This document shows positions 47,221 to 56,681 of a stretch of 64,000 nucleotides of DNA, one piece after another; the stretch's first letter is position 1; every line of letters starts with the position of its first letter. The notes beneath the pieces are model-generated. The model worked only from the letters and a program-made list of their open reading frames with translations, made no database searches and was not told the DNA's origin. The stretch covers positions 1 to 64,000 of the forward strand of contig NZ_SKCH01000018.1 in the NCBI RefSeq assembly GCF_005434945.1. The letters run 5' to 3'. This stretch comes from Prescottella subtropica. GTDB taxonomy: Bacteria; Actinomycetota; Actinomycetes; Mycobacteriales; Mycobacteriaceae. A program made the translations under genes and the position numbers.

Positions 47221-49364
47221 CGGCTGTACCGGTCCCCTTCACGCGTACGCGGCGCCGCGGCCATCCACACACGGGCGTTCTGATCAGGTCTGATCGGCGA
47301 CCGGCGCGGCGAGGAAGTCGTCGTGTCCGCACTGTTCTGGCCACGTGAAGGGGAGAAGACCTTCATCGGTGCGATAGCCGAGCGGTCACCGCCGTCCCAC
47401 TGTTTCCCGACGCTGGCGCTGAGCAGTTCCTTGCGGGCCCGGCGTTCCTGGACCTTGGCGTCGGCCTCGTCCTTGTCGAACCGCTTCCACGCAGTCGCAC
47501 CGGATTTGGCTGCCTGATCGGCATCCTTGGCATCGATGCCGCCCTTGCCTTGGGCCATGTCCCGGCTGGCCACGGCCGCGATGCCGGCGATACGCGCGTC
47601 GCGTTCGGCGACCTGCCCGAGTCGGTCGGCGCGCCCACCCAGCTGCGCCTTTCGAGCAGCGGCCCGGGACTGCGTGAGTGCCTGCTGTCGCTGGTTGTTC
47701 AGCGCACGGCCTTCCGGTCGCGTCGCGGTCATTCCGTTGCCTTGGTCCTCGGCGACGCCGTCGTACGGGCGCCGGCGGTTGAAACGATCGCCGGCCTTGT
47801 CGGCAACCTTCCCTGCGGCAGCTCCGGCCGGTCCTCCGACTGCGGCGGCGGCCGCGGTGAACGCCTTGCGTTTGATCGCCTGTTTCGCGCCGCGGGCCTT
47901 GCGGTTGACCATGCTCGCGGAGTTCTGGCTGAACGTCTGGGACATCCTCTTGAACGGCCGCATGATCGCCCAGCACACGACGGTCAGCAGGATCATGAAC
48001 CAGAGCCGCCAGGTGCCGTCGACGTTGCCGTCGTCGTTGACGTACAGCTGCACCAGCGCCATCAGATAGAGCGCGACGATCACGGAGGCGGCGACGCCCC
48101 ACATGTAGGCGGTGCCGAGCATGCGCATGATCCGGGACAGCCAGCCGCCGGAGGCGATCGCGATCGGCACCCAGATCGGGGCGAACAGGATCGCGAATCG
48201 GATCGCCAGCAGCGCCACGAGCTTCAGGATCGACGCGCCGATCCACAGGATCGACGGCATCGAGAGCTTGATCATGGCCAGGAACCCGGTACCGATGCGC
48301 CCGGATTCCTTGCCCTGGAACTGGTGATACGAGAGCTGGTAGTCCTTATCGAGGTCCTCGACGATGTCGCGGAACTTGTCGGCCTTCTCCTCGGCCAACT
48401 CGGCCTGAGCCTTCGGGTCGTCCTTGACCCGGGCCTGCTCCTCGTAGGTGAACGCCAACGCATCCCGCAGTTTCGGTCCGAGCCCAGCAGGGTCCAAGGT
48501 CGGGTAGTTCTGGCCGAACCAGCCCTTACGCCAATCGTCGAGGAAGATCTTGTCGATCAGCACGTTGCGGGGATCGGTGGAGCCACCGGCCAAGGTGCCG
48601 CCGTCATCGCCGAACGAGATCGAGAAGATCTCGCCCTGGGTGTCCTTGATCAGCCACCCGAACGTCTCGTCGGCCACCTGGACCGCCTTCTGCGGCGCCC
48701 CGACCATCAATGCCCCGAGAGCCATCCCCGCCATCGCGACCGCGGAGGCTTTCGTGACACCGGCCGTATCCGCCTTGAGCGACTTCCACAGGATGATCGA
48801 GGCCACTACGACCAGGCCGATACCGAGCCACTGCCCGTAGATGCCGCGCATTCCGTCGCTGATCGAGTAGACGATCCGATCGAAATGCCCGAGCGCCGAA
48901 TCGATGCCTTCCGCGGCAGCCTGCTGCCCGGTCTTGGTCTGGTCATCGAGCCAGAACGCCGCGGCCGCCAGCGACTTGCCGATCGTCATGAACGTGTTGC
49001 CGAGTGTGGTGTCCCCGACCGCGTCCGGAGCCCGCACCAGGTCCGCGCCGCACCCGAGGTCGTAGGTGTGCCACTTCAGGCCCGCCCACCCGTACGTCTC
49101 GTACCCGGTCCCACCCGCGCGGGCCGGCCGGTCCGCGGAGTTCGAGTCGAACGTCGTCTCGATGACCTCGTTCGGGAACTGCGGTGTCGGGACGTCCTTG
49201 CAGTCGAACCCGGCCGACGCGACACCGCTACCGAGCCCGACAACCGACATCGCGGTGAACATCAGCACCGCCAGAACACGCCCCAGAAGGCTCGCACGCC
49301 GCCCGAAACGGTGTGCCGTAGACGATCGTGTGGATTGTGCGGCTTCTCGCCGCAGAAGCCTCAT
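47217..49364 (-). CDS. VirB6/TrbL-like polytopic channel protein
   Basis: 715 residues from ATG 49364. Signal peptide (VLAVLMFTAMSVVGLGSGVA) then an extracytoplasmic domain, about six membrane helices between residues ~150 and 480 (GIGLVVVASIILW, SAVAMAGMALGALMV, MPSILWIGASILKLVALLAI, FAILFAPIWVPIAIASGGWL, MWGVAASVIVALYLMALVQL, LWFMILLTVVCWAIMRPF) and a long basic cytoplasmic tail rich in Ala/Arg/Lys. This topology is that of VirB6/TrbL and TcpH proteins, the pore of Gram-positive T4SSs. Coupled by four-base overlaps. Confidence 0.7.
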   Translation of the reverse strand: MRLLRREAAQSTRSSTAHRFGRRASLLGRVLAVLMFTAMSVVGLGSGVASAGFDCKDVPTPQFPNEVIETTFDSNSADRPARAGGTGYETYGWAGLKWHTYDLGCGADLVRAPDAVGDTTLGNTFMTIGKSLAAAAFWLDDQTKTGQQAAAEGIDSALGHFDRIVYSISDGMRGIYGQWLGIGLVVVASIILWKSLKADTAGVTKASAVAMAGMALGALMVGAPQKAVQVADETFGWLIKDTQGEIFSISFGDDGGTLAGGSTDPRNVLIDKIFLDDWRKGWFGQNYPTLDPAGLGPKLRDALAFTYEEQARVKDDPKAQAELAEEKADKFRDIVEDLDKDYQLSYHQFQGKESGRIGTGFLAMIKLSMPSILWIGASILKLVALLAIRFAILFAPIWVPIAIASGGWLSRIMRMLGTAYMWGVAASVIVALYLMALVQLYVNDDGNVDGTWRLWFMILLTVVCWAIMRPFKRMSQTFSQNSASMVNRKARGAKQAIKRKAFTAAAAAVGGPAGAAAGKVADKAGDRFNRRRPYDGVAEDQGNGMTATRPEGRALNNQRQQALTQSRAAARKAQLGGRADRLGQVAERDARIAGIAAVASRDMAQGKGGIDAKDADQAAKSGATAWKRFDKDEADAKVQERRARKELLSASVGKQWDGGDRSAIAPMKVFSPSRGQNSADTTTSSPRRSPIRPDQNARVWMAAAPRTREGDRYSR

Positions 49365-52300
49365 GCCGCACCGCCGCGGGTCGCGCGGGAATCCAGTGCC
49401 TCGAACACGTGCGCCAGGTGCACGAAGTGCGTCCAGTCCGAACGGATCAGCTCGATGTCGTCGGCCATCTTCACGATGAACCGGCGCGCCTGATCGAGGT
49501 GCTCGGTGTCGGTGTCCTCGTCGAGCGTGTCCTCACCGCCGCCACCGAGACCGGCGAGCAGCGACTCGTAGCCCTCACCGGCGGGCAGGTTCAGCAGCTT
49601 CAGGGCGCCCTCGATCGCGTGGGCGTTGCCGCCGAGATCACCGATGATCACCTCGTACGTCAGTGCCGACTTGTCGTCGCTGCCGTCGACACCGAGGTAG
49701 TCGTCCGGCAGCTGCGAGCACACCAGCGCACGCACCTTGAACTTGCGGCTGTCACGCGCGATCCGCAGGTTCAGGGTGCGGCCGGCACCGGTCTGCTCGA
49801 GGTACTTGTTCTCGTCGAGGAACAGCACCTTGCGCTCCCAGCGCGGCAGCTCGTAGATCAGCCGGTTCGCCATCCACGCGGCCATGTGCATCAGCGGGCC
49901 GGCCATCCGCTGCTGCGGCGTCCACTGAGACGGGTCGGTGCCCTCGGGCGGAAGCTGAAGGCCCGGCATCGTCAGCACCGTCAACCGGATGCCGTCGTTG
50001 ACGACGTCGTCGGCGTTGCCGGTGCTGCCGCGCTCGGGGAACAGGACACGGGCCTCGGCCAGATCGGACATCATCGTCAGGTCCTGGTGGACAGACCGTG
50101 CGCAGGACCGCAGATCGACGTTCTCGTCCTGGGTACCGATCTTCTCGATCGCGTCGAGAACTTCCCGCAAGTTGTGGTGCCTCTCGCCGCCGACCATGTT
50201 CGCCGCCGTCTGAAGGACCGTCTCGGTCCATTCGTGCTCGAGACGGGCGGGCGTGAGCATCATCTTCAGCACCGACACCGCCACCGAGATCCGCTCCGCC
50301 TCGGCCGCACGCAGATCCGCCTCGTACTGCGCCTGCGCGGCCGCGACCGGATCGGTGTCCTCGGCGTAGTCGGCGCCGGTCGGGTCGTACTCCGGATCGG
50401 TGCGACGCGGATCGACGATCACCCGGTACGGATTCAGCGAGCCCGGACGGGACGTGCGACCGGTCAGCGCCTTCACTTCGGCGATGCCACGGAACTCCGG
50501 GAGCTGCGCGAGCTTCTTCAGCGGTCCCGACGGGTCGAGCACCACGCCGTAGGCGCCGGCGCGCACCGCTTGGTAGACGAGCACGCCGGCGAGGAACGTC
50601 TTGCCCGAGCCCGGGACAGCGACGATCGGTGTGAGGCCGGACTTGTGCTTGGACTCGTGCGCGGCAAACAGGTTCCACACCGCGGGCCGCGGTGCGATCG
50701 ACGCGGTCTGACCGATCACGACACCACGACCATCACCGATCCGGTCGCCGACGGTGCCCATGCCGGCCGCGAGCGCTTCGACGTTCATCCGCCGGCAGTG
50801 CGCGATGTTCGCCAGCGGCTCGCCGGGGATGAACTCGCGCAGCAGCTGGTACTGGCCGTGCTCGTGTTCGAGGCGGATGCGCGGCGCGTACATCTCCTGC
50901 AACAGCGAGACCTTTTCCTTCGCCTCCTCCGGCGTCGAGCCGACCACGAGAACCCGGTAGAAGCCCTCGGTGCGCACCGACAGGCCCGAGTGGTCCTCCT
51001 CGATGTCGGAGATGACGCGCTGAGCGATCGCGTGCTGCTCGGCCAACTCCTGCGGCGGCACCTGGTCGTGCTCGACGGTGTAGTGGTCGAACTGTGCCTC
51101 GATCTCCGCGGTGCGGCGACGCAGGTTCCGCAGCGTCTGGGCCTTGGTCTTGAGCTGAATGCGCTCGGACCATTCAAGTGGTTCGCCGGACGGGTCACCG
51201 ACCACCTGCCAGGGGAGCATCTTCTCCGGGATCGGCAGCGGCGCCATACGCCCGACCGTCAGCACGATCGCGTAACCGGTGTAGTCCCGGCCACCGACCT
51301 GACCGTGCACGGTCGTGTAACCGTCGCCGGGGGTCAACTCCAGGTTCGCCAGGTCTTCGAGCGCGGCGACGTCGGACTCTTCCCAATCGCCTGCACCAGA
51401 GATCACGCCGTCCGCATCCAACGGCAGCCCGAGCGTGGCCGAACGCAGCAACAAGTAGTCCATCTGCGCCGGGGTCGCGGGCCTGGCATTCACGCCCTGA
51501 CCGGACAGGTGACGCTCGATCGTCGCAAGGTGATCGGCGATCGCCTTCTGCTCGTTCAAGTGCGCATCCCGCGCCCACTGCTGCACCAGCTTCGCGAACC
51601 GACCGAGCAACGGTGCATCGACGACCGGCACCAGCCACTGACCGACCCAGTCGAGGCCCTTCGCCATCATCGAGCGCGGCGGCAGCTCCACGCCCCAGTA
51701 GCGGCCCTTCATCGTCGGGTTGCCCCACAGCATCGCGTGCTGCTGACCACGCAGATAATCCGCCCACGACAGAGCGCCGGGAACGTCCGCGATCGGCTCG
51801 GCCCACTCGTCATGCTTCTGCGCCCACTGGCGCACCGGCCACGGCGTGCGCACCAGCCGGCGATGCAGGCCCGTCACGCCGGACTCGGCGAGGTTCGCCA
51901 GAACCAATCCTTCGTTCTGGATGTAGCGGCGCTGCTTGCCGACCGGGCGCATGTTCCACGGGCCCGGCTTCTGCACGAACCACGCGGTCGACTGCTGGCG
52001 CGTGCGGGTGACGTTGCCCTCCACCCCGACCAGCGCAAGGCTCACGGCCTTGCGTTCACGCTCGCTGCGCTTCTTCGCCGCTTTCGCCTGCCGCGTGAAC
52101 TCGGCATCCGAGCCGGAGCGATGACCACGCTTCTTCTTCCGCCGGCCACCCTTCCCGGCCGGTTCCAGCCCCACGTCCGGGCTGGGCGCGGCCGGCGGCA
52201 CAGCGACAGGTTCGGGAGCCTGCGACCACGCCAGTTCCTGCGGGGCGACCGGCGCGGGTGCAACCGGTGCCGGCGCGCCGCGGTTTGCTGCCATCGCCGC

Positions 52301-52405
52301 TGCCCACGACGGCGGCAGCGCACCCGGCGGAACGACAGCCGGTTCGGGCTCGTCGAAGTTCGGATCGAACAGCGCAGCGATGTCGTTCTCGGACTGCATG
52401 GTCAT
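49361..52405 (-). CDS. VirB4/TraE-type T4SS ATPase
   Basis: 1014 residues from ATG 52405. The N-terminal part is Pro/Ala-rich and basic; the C-terminal half is a P-loop ATPase: Walker A TPIVAVPGSGKTFLAGVLVY (about 600-619), Walker B RKVLFLDENKYLEQTGAG (about 860), plus YDPTGADYAEDTDPVAAAQA between. It energises assembly and substrate passage at the membrane. Partner genes overlap on both sides. The largest, most conserved marker of conjugation here. Confidence 0.88.
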   Translation of the reverse strand: MTMQSENDIAALFDPNFDEPEPAVVPPGALPPSWAAAMAANRGAPAPVAPAPVAPQELAWSQAPEPVAVPPAAPSPDVGLEPAGKGGRRKKKRGHRSGSDAEFTRQAKAAKKRSERERKAVSLALVGVEGNVTRTRQQSTAWFVQKPGPWNMRPVGKQRRYIQNEGLVLANLAESGVTGLHRRLVRTPWPVRQWAQKHDEWAEPIADVPGALSWADYLRGQQHAMLWGNPTMKGRYWGVELPPRSMMAKGLDWVGQWLVPVVDAPLLGRFAKLVQQWARDAHLNEQKAIADHLATIERHLSGQGVNARPATPAQMDYLLLRSATLGLPLDADGVISGAGDWEESDVAALEDLANLELTPGDGYTTVHGQVGGRDYTGYAIVLTVGRMAPLPIPEKMLPWQVVGDPSGEPLEWSERIQLKTKAQTLRNLRRRTAEIEAQFDHYTVEHDQVPPQELAEQHAIAQRVISDIEEDHSGLSVRTEGFYRVLVVGSTPEEAKEKVSLLQEMYAPRIRLEHEHGQYQLLREFIPGEPLANIAHCRRMNVEALAAGMGTVGDRIGDGRGVVIGQTASIAPRPAVWNLFAAHESKHKSGLTPIVAVPGSGKTFLAGVLVYQAVRAGAYGVVLDPSGPLKKLAQLPEFRGIAEVKALTGRTSRPGSLNPYRVIVDPRRTDPEYDPTGADYAEDTDPVAAAQAQYEADLRAAEAERISVAVSVLKMMLTPARLEHEWTETVLQTAANMVGGERHHNLREVLDAIEKIGTQDENVDLRSCARSVHQDLTMMSDLAEARVLFPERGSTGNADDVVNDGIRLTVLTMPGLQLPPEGTDPSQWTPQQRMAGPLMHMAAWMANRLIYELPRWERKVLFLDENKYLEQTGAGRTLNLRIARDSRKFKVRALVCSQLPDDYLGVDGSDDKSALTYEVIIGDLGGNAHAIEGALKLLNLPAGEGYESLLAGLGGGGEDTLDEDTDTEHLDQARRFIVKMADDIELIRSDWTHFVHLAHVFEALDSRATRGGAA

Positions 52406-52800
52406 CGGGGAAACTCACCTTCGATCGGAGCGGTAGCGGGCGCGCTGCGCTGGGCGCGGACAGTGGCAGGAATACGAAGCACGACGGTCTGACCGGGCTT
52501 CGGTGGCCGCGGGGCGTTCAGGTCGTTCCACGCGGCTCTGAACACCGACCGGATCGGGCGATCAGCGTTGACGACCTTCGTCACGCGCGCGGTCAGCACC
52601 ACGGTGATCAGAACCATCACAAGCAACGATCGGAATCCGAGCGGGACGTGCACGATGGCGCGGGCGATGACGAACACCGTCACGAAGATGGCGACACCGA
52701 GACCGACTGCCGCGTACCGCAGCCGGAACGGGAACGTGAAACCGGTCGGCCCGAGGTAGTGCCGGTCCACCCGGTGGAGCAAGTCGTCATTGTCGATCAC
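52402..52800 (-). CDS. PrgI/VirB3-like small membrane protein
   Basis: 132 residues from GTG 52800. RHYLGPTGFTFPFRLRYAAV begins a first helix region, followed by a second (GFRSLLVMVLITVVLTARVT) and a basic tail with KPGQTVVLRIPA. PrgI/VirB3-like proteins directly precede VirB4 in Gram-positive systems, as here, with a four-base overlap. Structural inner-membrane subunit. Confidence 0.65.
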   Translation of the reverse strand: MIDNDDLLHRVDRHYLGPTGFTFPFRLRYAAVGLGVAIFVTVFVIARAIVHVPLGFRSLLVMVLITVVLTARVTKVVNADRPIRSVFRAAWNDLNAPRPPKPGQTVVLRIPATVRAQRSAPATAPIEGEFPR

Positions 52801-52845
52801 AGTCGGCTTCCTTCGATCGTGAGTCGGTGATCAGGTGCAGCGGGG

Positions 52846-53151
52846 TCAGACTTGGATGCCGATGAGGCCGAGCATCCAGTTGCCGATTCCGGTGGCCGCG
52901 TTCTCGTTGCTGGCGATGGCGAAGAACGCGATACCGACGAGCGAGAGGCCGCCGACGGTGAAGACCTTCGACAGGTTGCCGCGCAGACCGCCGACGAGAA
53001 CCGCGCACGCGACGAGCGCAAGGATCGTGAAGACGATGTTGTCGCCGATCCAGTCGCGCACACCCCGGGTGTTGACGTCGGTCGACTGGGCCAGAACGTC
53101 GACACTCGGATGCGTGAGTGCAAGATCGACGACGGTTGACGTGAGGGACAT
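52846..53151 (-). CDS. VirB2-like pilin/channel subunit candidate
   Basis: 101 residues from ATG 53151. After an N-terminal region of ~35 residues come two hydrophobic helices (IVFTILALVACAVLVGG and VFTVGGLSLVGIAFFAIASN) with a short basic loop GLRGNLSK between, then a Gly-rich end. Size and two-helix topology suit VirB2-type subunits. First gene of the T4SS operon, directly downstream of the transfer-regulon motif site B. Confidence 0.6.
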   Translation of the reverse strand: MSLTSTVVDLALTHPSVDVLAQSTDVNTRGVRDWIGDNIVFTILALVACAVLVGGLRGNLSKVFTVGGLSLVGIAFFAIASNENAATGIGNWMLGLIGIQV

Positions 53152-53220
53152 GAGGTTTCTCCATCGCTGAGAGTCGGGGAGGGCACCTGAGAAGTGGTGC
53201 AAGCGACCGTAAGTCGAGTC

Positions 53221-53250
53221 CGCGATTTTTCTCAACGAGGTACCCCCTCG
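53221..53250 (-). promoter_or_regulatory. Transfer-regulon motif, site B (T4SS operon)
   Basis: Minus strand: GAGGGGGTACC then TCGTTGAGAAAAATCGCG. TTGAGA with TACGGT 18 bp downstream gives a promoter reading into the T4SS operon, start codon about 70 bp away. Confidence 0.6.
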
Positions 53251-53694
53251 CATGCACCTGTCGCGCGTGTGCTGTGCGCAGCTGGGACCATCCGGCGTCG
53301 ATGCACGCAGAGGCAGGTTTGGTGGACGTGTGTGCTGAGCCGATGCGCACGCGGAAGTCGGCGGTCCAGTGACGTTGCCTACGAACCCCGTTCGAGATAC
53401 CCGGTACAGACGTGGTTGCGCGGCGCCGGGACCACGCGGCCGGATCGCGGTGCGCACACGCGGATTCGATGCGGCTCGCTCACCGCCGGGACGCGCACGC
53501 TCTTCACGCAGTCGGATACGGCCCCGGAGGCGGCCTCCGCGGCAGGTGCGGGAGGCGGTGCCGGTGCAGCCTGTAGGACCTGGGTGCATCGGGGTGCTGA
53601 GATCACGCGGTCGGCAGCGGTGGAAAAGGGCGCCGGATTCGGCGCCAGAATCAGGCGGCAGAATCGAGCGCTCGAATCGACCGGCCCGCGCCCA

Positions 53695-53749
53695 CCCCCC
53701 TTACGGGGGGCACTCCGCCCCCTGGGACTTCGTCCCAGGGGGCGGAGTG
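53695..53749. repeat. Tandem perfect hairpins
   Basis: CCCCCC-TTAC-GGGGGG (53695-53710), then CACTCCGCCCCCTGGGAC (53711-53728), loop TTC, GTCCCAGGGGGCGGAGTG (53732-53749): an 18-bp perfect stem. No U-tract follows. Extruded hairpins are typical near nick sites or packaging/transfer signals. Confidence 0.75.
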
Positions 53750-53818
53750 TACATCCAGAAAACGCTCCGCGCCAACGCTATTCACAACCGCCCAGTTCGC
53801 GCGCTATCTGAAGCGCTC

Positions 53819-54019
53819 CGCGACCGCTGAGTATCCGCCGTGGCGGACGGTTGCTCGTGGCGGTGCTCCGACCGCTCGTCCGGGCGGTCCGCGGGCGCTG
53901 TCCGAACCGCTACGCCGACCGCTCGAACGAGCGGTGGACACAGTGCCAGGCAGAGCGGTGGATCGACCGCGCATCAGTGCGCTGCAACGAACGCTCAATC
54001 GAGCGCTGAACGAACCGCT
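53819..54019. repeat. Repeated CGA(A)CCGCT octamer field
   Basis: CGACCGCT at 53821, 53869 and 53916; CGAACCGCT at 53903 and 54011; CGAACGCT at 53988; inverted GAGCGGTGG at 53929 and 53953. An inverted pair CCGCTCG-AAC-GAGCGG is centred near 53925. Short direct repeats of this kind recall clt sites bound by FtsK-type TraB proteins. Confidence 0.55.
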
Positions 54020-54202
54020 CTCACGCGAGATCCGGGCAGCTGATCGAGCGCTCGTAGTCAGCGGCACGGCAGCGATCCGAGGGGCGTGTGGACCGCGCGC
54101 TGTTCCCGCGTGCTGTCCAGCGGTCCCCGCTGCCGAGTTCGACGCACAGCGGGAGGCGTTGCGCGAGACTGCCGTTCGGTCGCGGCAACTGAAACCGCTG
54201 CG

Positions 54203-54230
54203 TAGGGGACCTGCTTGAGGAAAAACGCGG
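54203..54230 (+). promoter_or_regulatory. Transfer-regulon motif, site C (coupling-ATPase operon)
   Basis: TAGGGGACC then TGCTTGAGGAAAAACGCGG. TTGAGG (54215-54220), 18-bp spacer, CAGTGT (54239-54244), start codon at 54306. Confidence 0.6.
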
Positions 54231-54305
54231 TTCTCTGCCAGTGTTCTTGTAGGCGCCTCTCCGACGGTGTCCGGAGAACATCGACACCAACGAAAGGCGT
54301 AGGCG

Positions 54306-56474
54306 GTGAGTGGAAATCACGACCCGATGAAGGACTGGATCGTCGCGGCATGGCGCGACATCTTCGGTGATTCCGGCGACGGTCGCAGCAAGCAACTCGG
54401 CGAAGACGGCCGGCCGACGCAGATCCGCCGCTTCACGCCGCTGTCCCCGTTCGCTGCTGTCGTCGCGGGTGTCTCCGTGTACGCGCCGCGCATCGCGGAC
54501 GCCGCGGCCGGCAACGAGGCGGTCGTCGACGCCCTGACGACCCTGCACGGCTACCGGGTGCTGCTGATCGTCGTGACGGTCGTTCTGGTCGTCGGTGACG
54601 TCGTGCGGCACCGCATGCACAGGTGGTCGCAGATGCTCGAGTCGATGGTGCGCCAGTCCACCGGACACCTGCCGAAGAAGATCACCGTCGCCGCGCCGAC
54701 CACACGGCTGGCGTTGCGCCGCGCCACGATCAAGATGCACCGCGGAACCGTGATCCGGCCCAAGCAGTTCGAGGAACTGGCCCGCGCCGTCGAGGATGCG
54801 TTCCCCGCGGCCGGTGAGCAGGAGGTCAAGGTCCGCCACGAGGCGCACCACGACCGCATCCTCGTCACCCGCGAGACACCGGCACCCGATACCCGCTCGG
54901 ATCGTCAGAAGGTGCTCCAGGAGGCGATCGACGACACCTCGATCTTCAAGGACCCGAAGGTCACCGTCGAGAGCGTCGACGAGGACGGCGTCGAGACCGG
55001 CTACCGGATCACGTTCACGATGTCGATGAACGCCGGCGCAAGTGGTTTCCAGATGAAGGTCGAGGAATCACTCGCATCGCTGGCCGGCGAACACGAGTCG
55101 GGCCGCAGCTGGACCACCGACTGGTACCCGGACAAGGGCTACCTGATCATGCGTCTCGTCGCCCCGATGCCGACCCGCGTGGACCACCCGCTGGAGCTGG
55201 TCGACGAGAACCTGCGTCACCTCCCGTACGCGACCGCGGCCGCCGACCGGATCATGTTCTGGGACGTGTCCACCAGCTCGAACAAACCGCACTGCCTGAT
55301 CGTCGGTCCGACCGGTGGCGGTAAGACGTCGGTGATCCGCACCCTGCTTACCGAGGCCGCGCGCCGCGGCATCCCGTTCGTCGGTGTCGATCCGAAGATG
55401 ATCGAACTCGACGGCCTCGAGGGCTACCCGGGGTGCGGGGCGATCATCTACGACGCGCTCCGCGCAGCGATGTTCGTGCGTGCCCTGCACTCGGAAATGA
55501 CTGCCCGCAACACCTACATCCACGAGATGAAGATCGAGGGCTCGCAGCTGCCGCTGATGATCGCCGTCCTCGACGAGTTCTTCATCCTCTCCGGCAAGTG
55601 GCAGCGCCTGATGAAGACCGGCGACGACGAGACCAAGGAACAGCTCAAGGAACTCGACCCACTCGGCGCGTGGGCCGACCTTGCGGTGCTCGCCCGTTCG
55701 GCCGGCATCCGACTGCTCCTCGGCGTGCAGCGTCCGGACGCGTCGCTGTTCGGTTCCTCGTCCGGCAACGCCCGCGACAACTTCGGCACCCGCATCAGCC
55801 TCGGCAACCTCTCACAGGACGGTGCGCTGATGCTCTGGGGCGACTCCACTGTCGGCCGCACCGTCGACACCTCCGTCAAGGGCCGCGGCGTCGCGCTCGG
55901 CGACGACGGCAACCCCGTCGACGCGCAGATGTGGTGGACCCCGAACGTCGACCGCCACCCGAACAAGTGGAACCAGCTCTCCGAGGGCGAGAAGGCCATC
56001 ATCGACGGCCTGCATCCGACAGAAGCGCCGGCGTTCACCTGCTACTCGACCGAGCTGGCCAACTTTATCGAATCCGAACGCGCTCTGGCCAAGCGGGCCC
56101 GCACCCACGGCCGCGCTCTCGAACCGGTCGTCATCGGCGCCGACACCAGCGACGACGACACCACCCCGAGCGCCCCCGCACAGGCCCCGGACGCGTTCGT
56201 CAAGCCCGAACCCGCACCGGTCATCGACGACGACCTCCCGGACGTCATCCCCGCCTCCGCCGTCGAGGCCGGCATGACCGTGCTGATCGATAACGAAGAC
56301 GGCGAACTGGTCCCCGTCACCGTCGACGCCGTCGATGTCTCCCGCAGTGCGGACGGCACCGTGACCGAGACCGTCCTGACCGTCGGCTCGGGCCGCGTGA
56401 AGACCCGCATCACCTTCGATGCCACCGGCGTCGTCATCCTCCCCGAACCCGACCTCGCAGGAGCGTCCGCATGA
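54306..56474 (+). CDS. FtsK/SpoIIIE-type coupling ATPase (VirD4/TcpA-like)
   Basis: 722 residues from GTG 54306 (AAAGGCG upstream). Two N-terminal hydrophobic stretches (about 42-58 and 77-96) anchor it. The ATPase core has Walker A IVGPTGGGKTSVIRTLL (about 336-352), Walker B LPLMIAVLDEFFILSG (about 416-431) and RLLLGVQRPDASLFGSSSGN then ARDNFGTRISLGNLSQDGAL, as in FtsK/TcpA proteins. C-terminal acidic/Pro region (about 600-722) may bind substrates. It delivers DNA to the T4SS; double-stranded transfer by FtsK-type pumps is an alternative. First gene of a rightward operon. Confidence 0.85.
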   Translation: MSGNHDPMKDWIVAAWRDIFGDSGDGRSKQLGEDGRPTQIRRFTPLSPFAAVVAGVSVYAPRIADAAAGNEAVVDALTTLHGYRVLLIVVTVVLVVGDVVRHRMHRWSQMLESMVRQSTGHLPKKITVAAPTTRLALRRATIKMHRGTVIRPKQFEELARAVEDAFPAAGEQEVKVRHEAHHDRILVTRETPAPDTRSDRQKVLQEAIDDTSIFKDPKVTVESVDEDGVETGYRITFTMSMNAGASGFQMKVEESLASLAGEHESGRSWTTDWYPDKGYLIMRLVAPMPTRVDHPLELVDENLRHLPYATAAADRIMFWDVSTSSNKPHCLIVGPTGGGKTSVIRTLLTEAARRGIPFVGVDPKMIELDGLEGYPGCGAIIYDALRAAMFVRALHSEMTARNTYIHEMKIEGSQLPLMIAVLDEFFILSGKWQRLMKTGDDETKEQLKELDPLGAWADLAVLARSAGIRLLLGVQRPDASLFGSSSGNARDNFGTRISLGNLSQDGALMLWGDSTVGRTVDTSVKGRGVALGDDGNPVDAQMWWTPNVDRHPNKWNQLSEGEKAIIDGLHPTEAPAFTCYSTELANFIESERALAKRARTHGRALEPVVIGADTSDDDTTPSAPAQAPDAFVKPEPAPVIDDDLPDVIPASAVEAGMTVLIDNEDGELVPVTVDAVDVSRSADGTVTETVLTVGSGRVKTRITFDATGVVILPEPDLAGASA

Positions 56475-56638
56475 CCACACCGAGTCACCCTGCTCCAGCC
56501 TTCGCAGCGTTGACCGAGGCAGCCATCGCCCAGCACTGGGCATCGATTCCCGAAGCCGAGCGCGAGGAAATGTGTGCCAGCGCGCGCCTCCGGATGGGCG
56601 ACTACCAGGCGCCCGCGCCGACCTTCTTCCGATCCTGA
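56471..56638 (+). CDS. 55-residue hypothetical protein
   Basis: ATG 56471 overlaps the coupling-ATPase stop (ATGA). Product MTTPSHPAPAFAALTEAAIA then QHWASIPEAEREEMCASARL: acidic, helical, one cysteine. Translational coupling supports a real gene. Function unknown; co-expressed with the transfer ATPase. Confidence 0.65.
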   Translation: MTTPSHPAPAFAALTEAAIAQHWASIPEAEREEMCASARLRMGDYQAPAPTFFRS

Positions 56639-56681
56639 CAACCGAAAACCCGAGCAGTACCCACCACCGAAAGGACTCACC

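Larger units (their letters stand above)
53152..54305. other. Non-coding divergent region: candidate transfer origin / clt locus
   Basis: 1154 bp between the divergent T4SS and coupling-ATPase operons, with no credible gene (long open frames lack ribosome binding sites and codon bias). It holds both regulon motifs B and C, a perfect 18-bp-stem hairpin, a C6-TTAC-G6 hairpin, and a field of repeated 8-9-mers of type CGACCGCT/CGAACCGCT and their complements (53819-54060). The layout fits a cis-acting transfer locus. Confidence 0.55.

Noticed and set aside
49328..52492. 1054-codon rightward frame opposite the VirB4-like gene
   Set aside because: Antisense shadow of the conserved ATPase; product is Arg/His-rich with no recognisable motif.
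53369..53830. Coding frames in the T4SS/coupling-ATPase gap
   Set aside because: Frames span the perfect hairpins, lack starts with ribosome binding sites and give low-complexity Arg/Pro products.
55265..55288. GGGACGTGTC-like match to the dispersed element inside the coupling-ATPase gene
   Set aside because: Only the first ten bases match (TGGGACGTGTCCACCAG); the other half does not, and the codons encode a normal WDVSTSS stretch.
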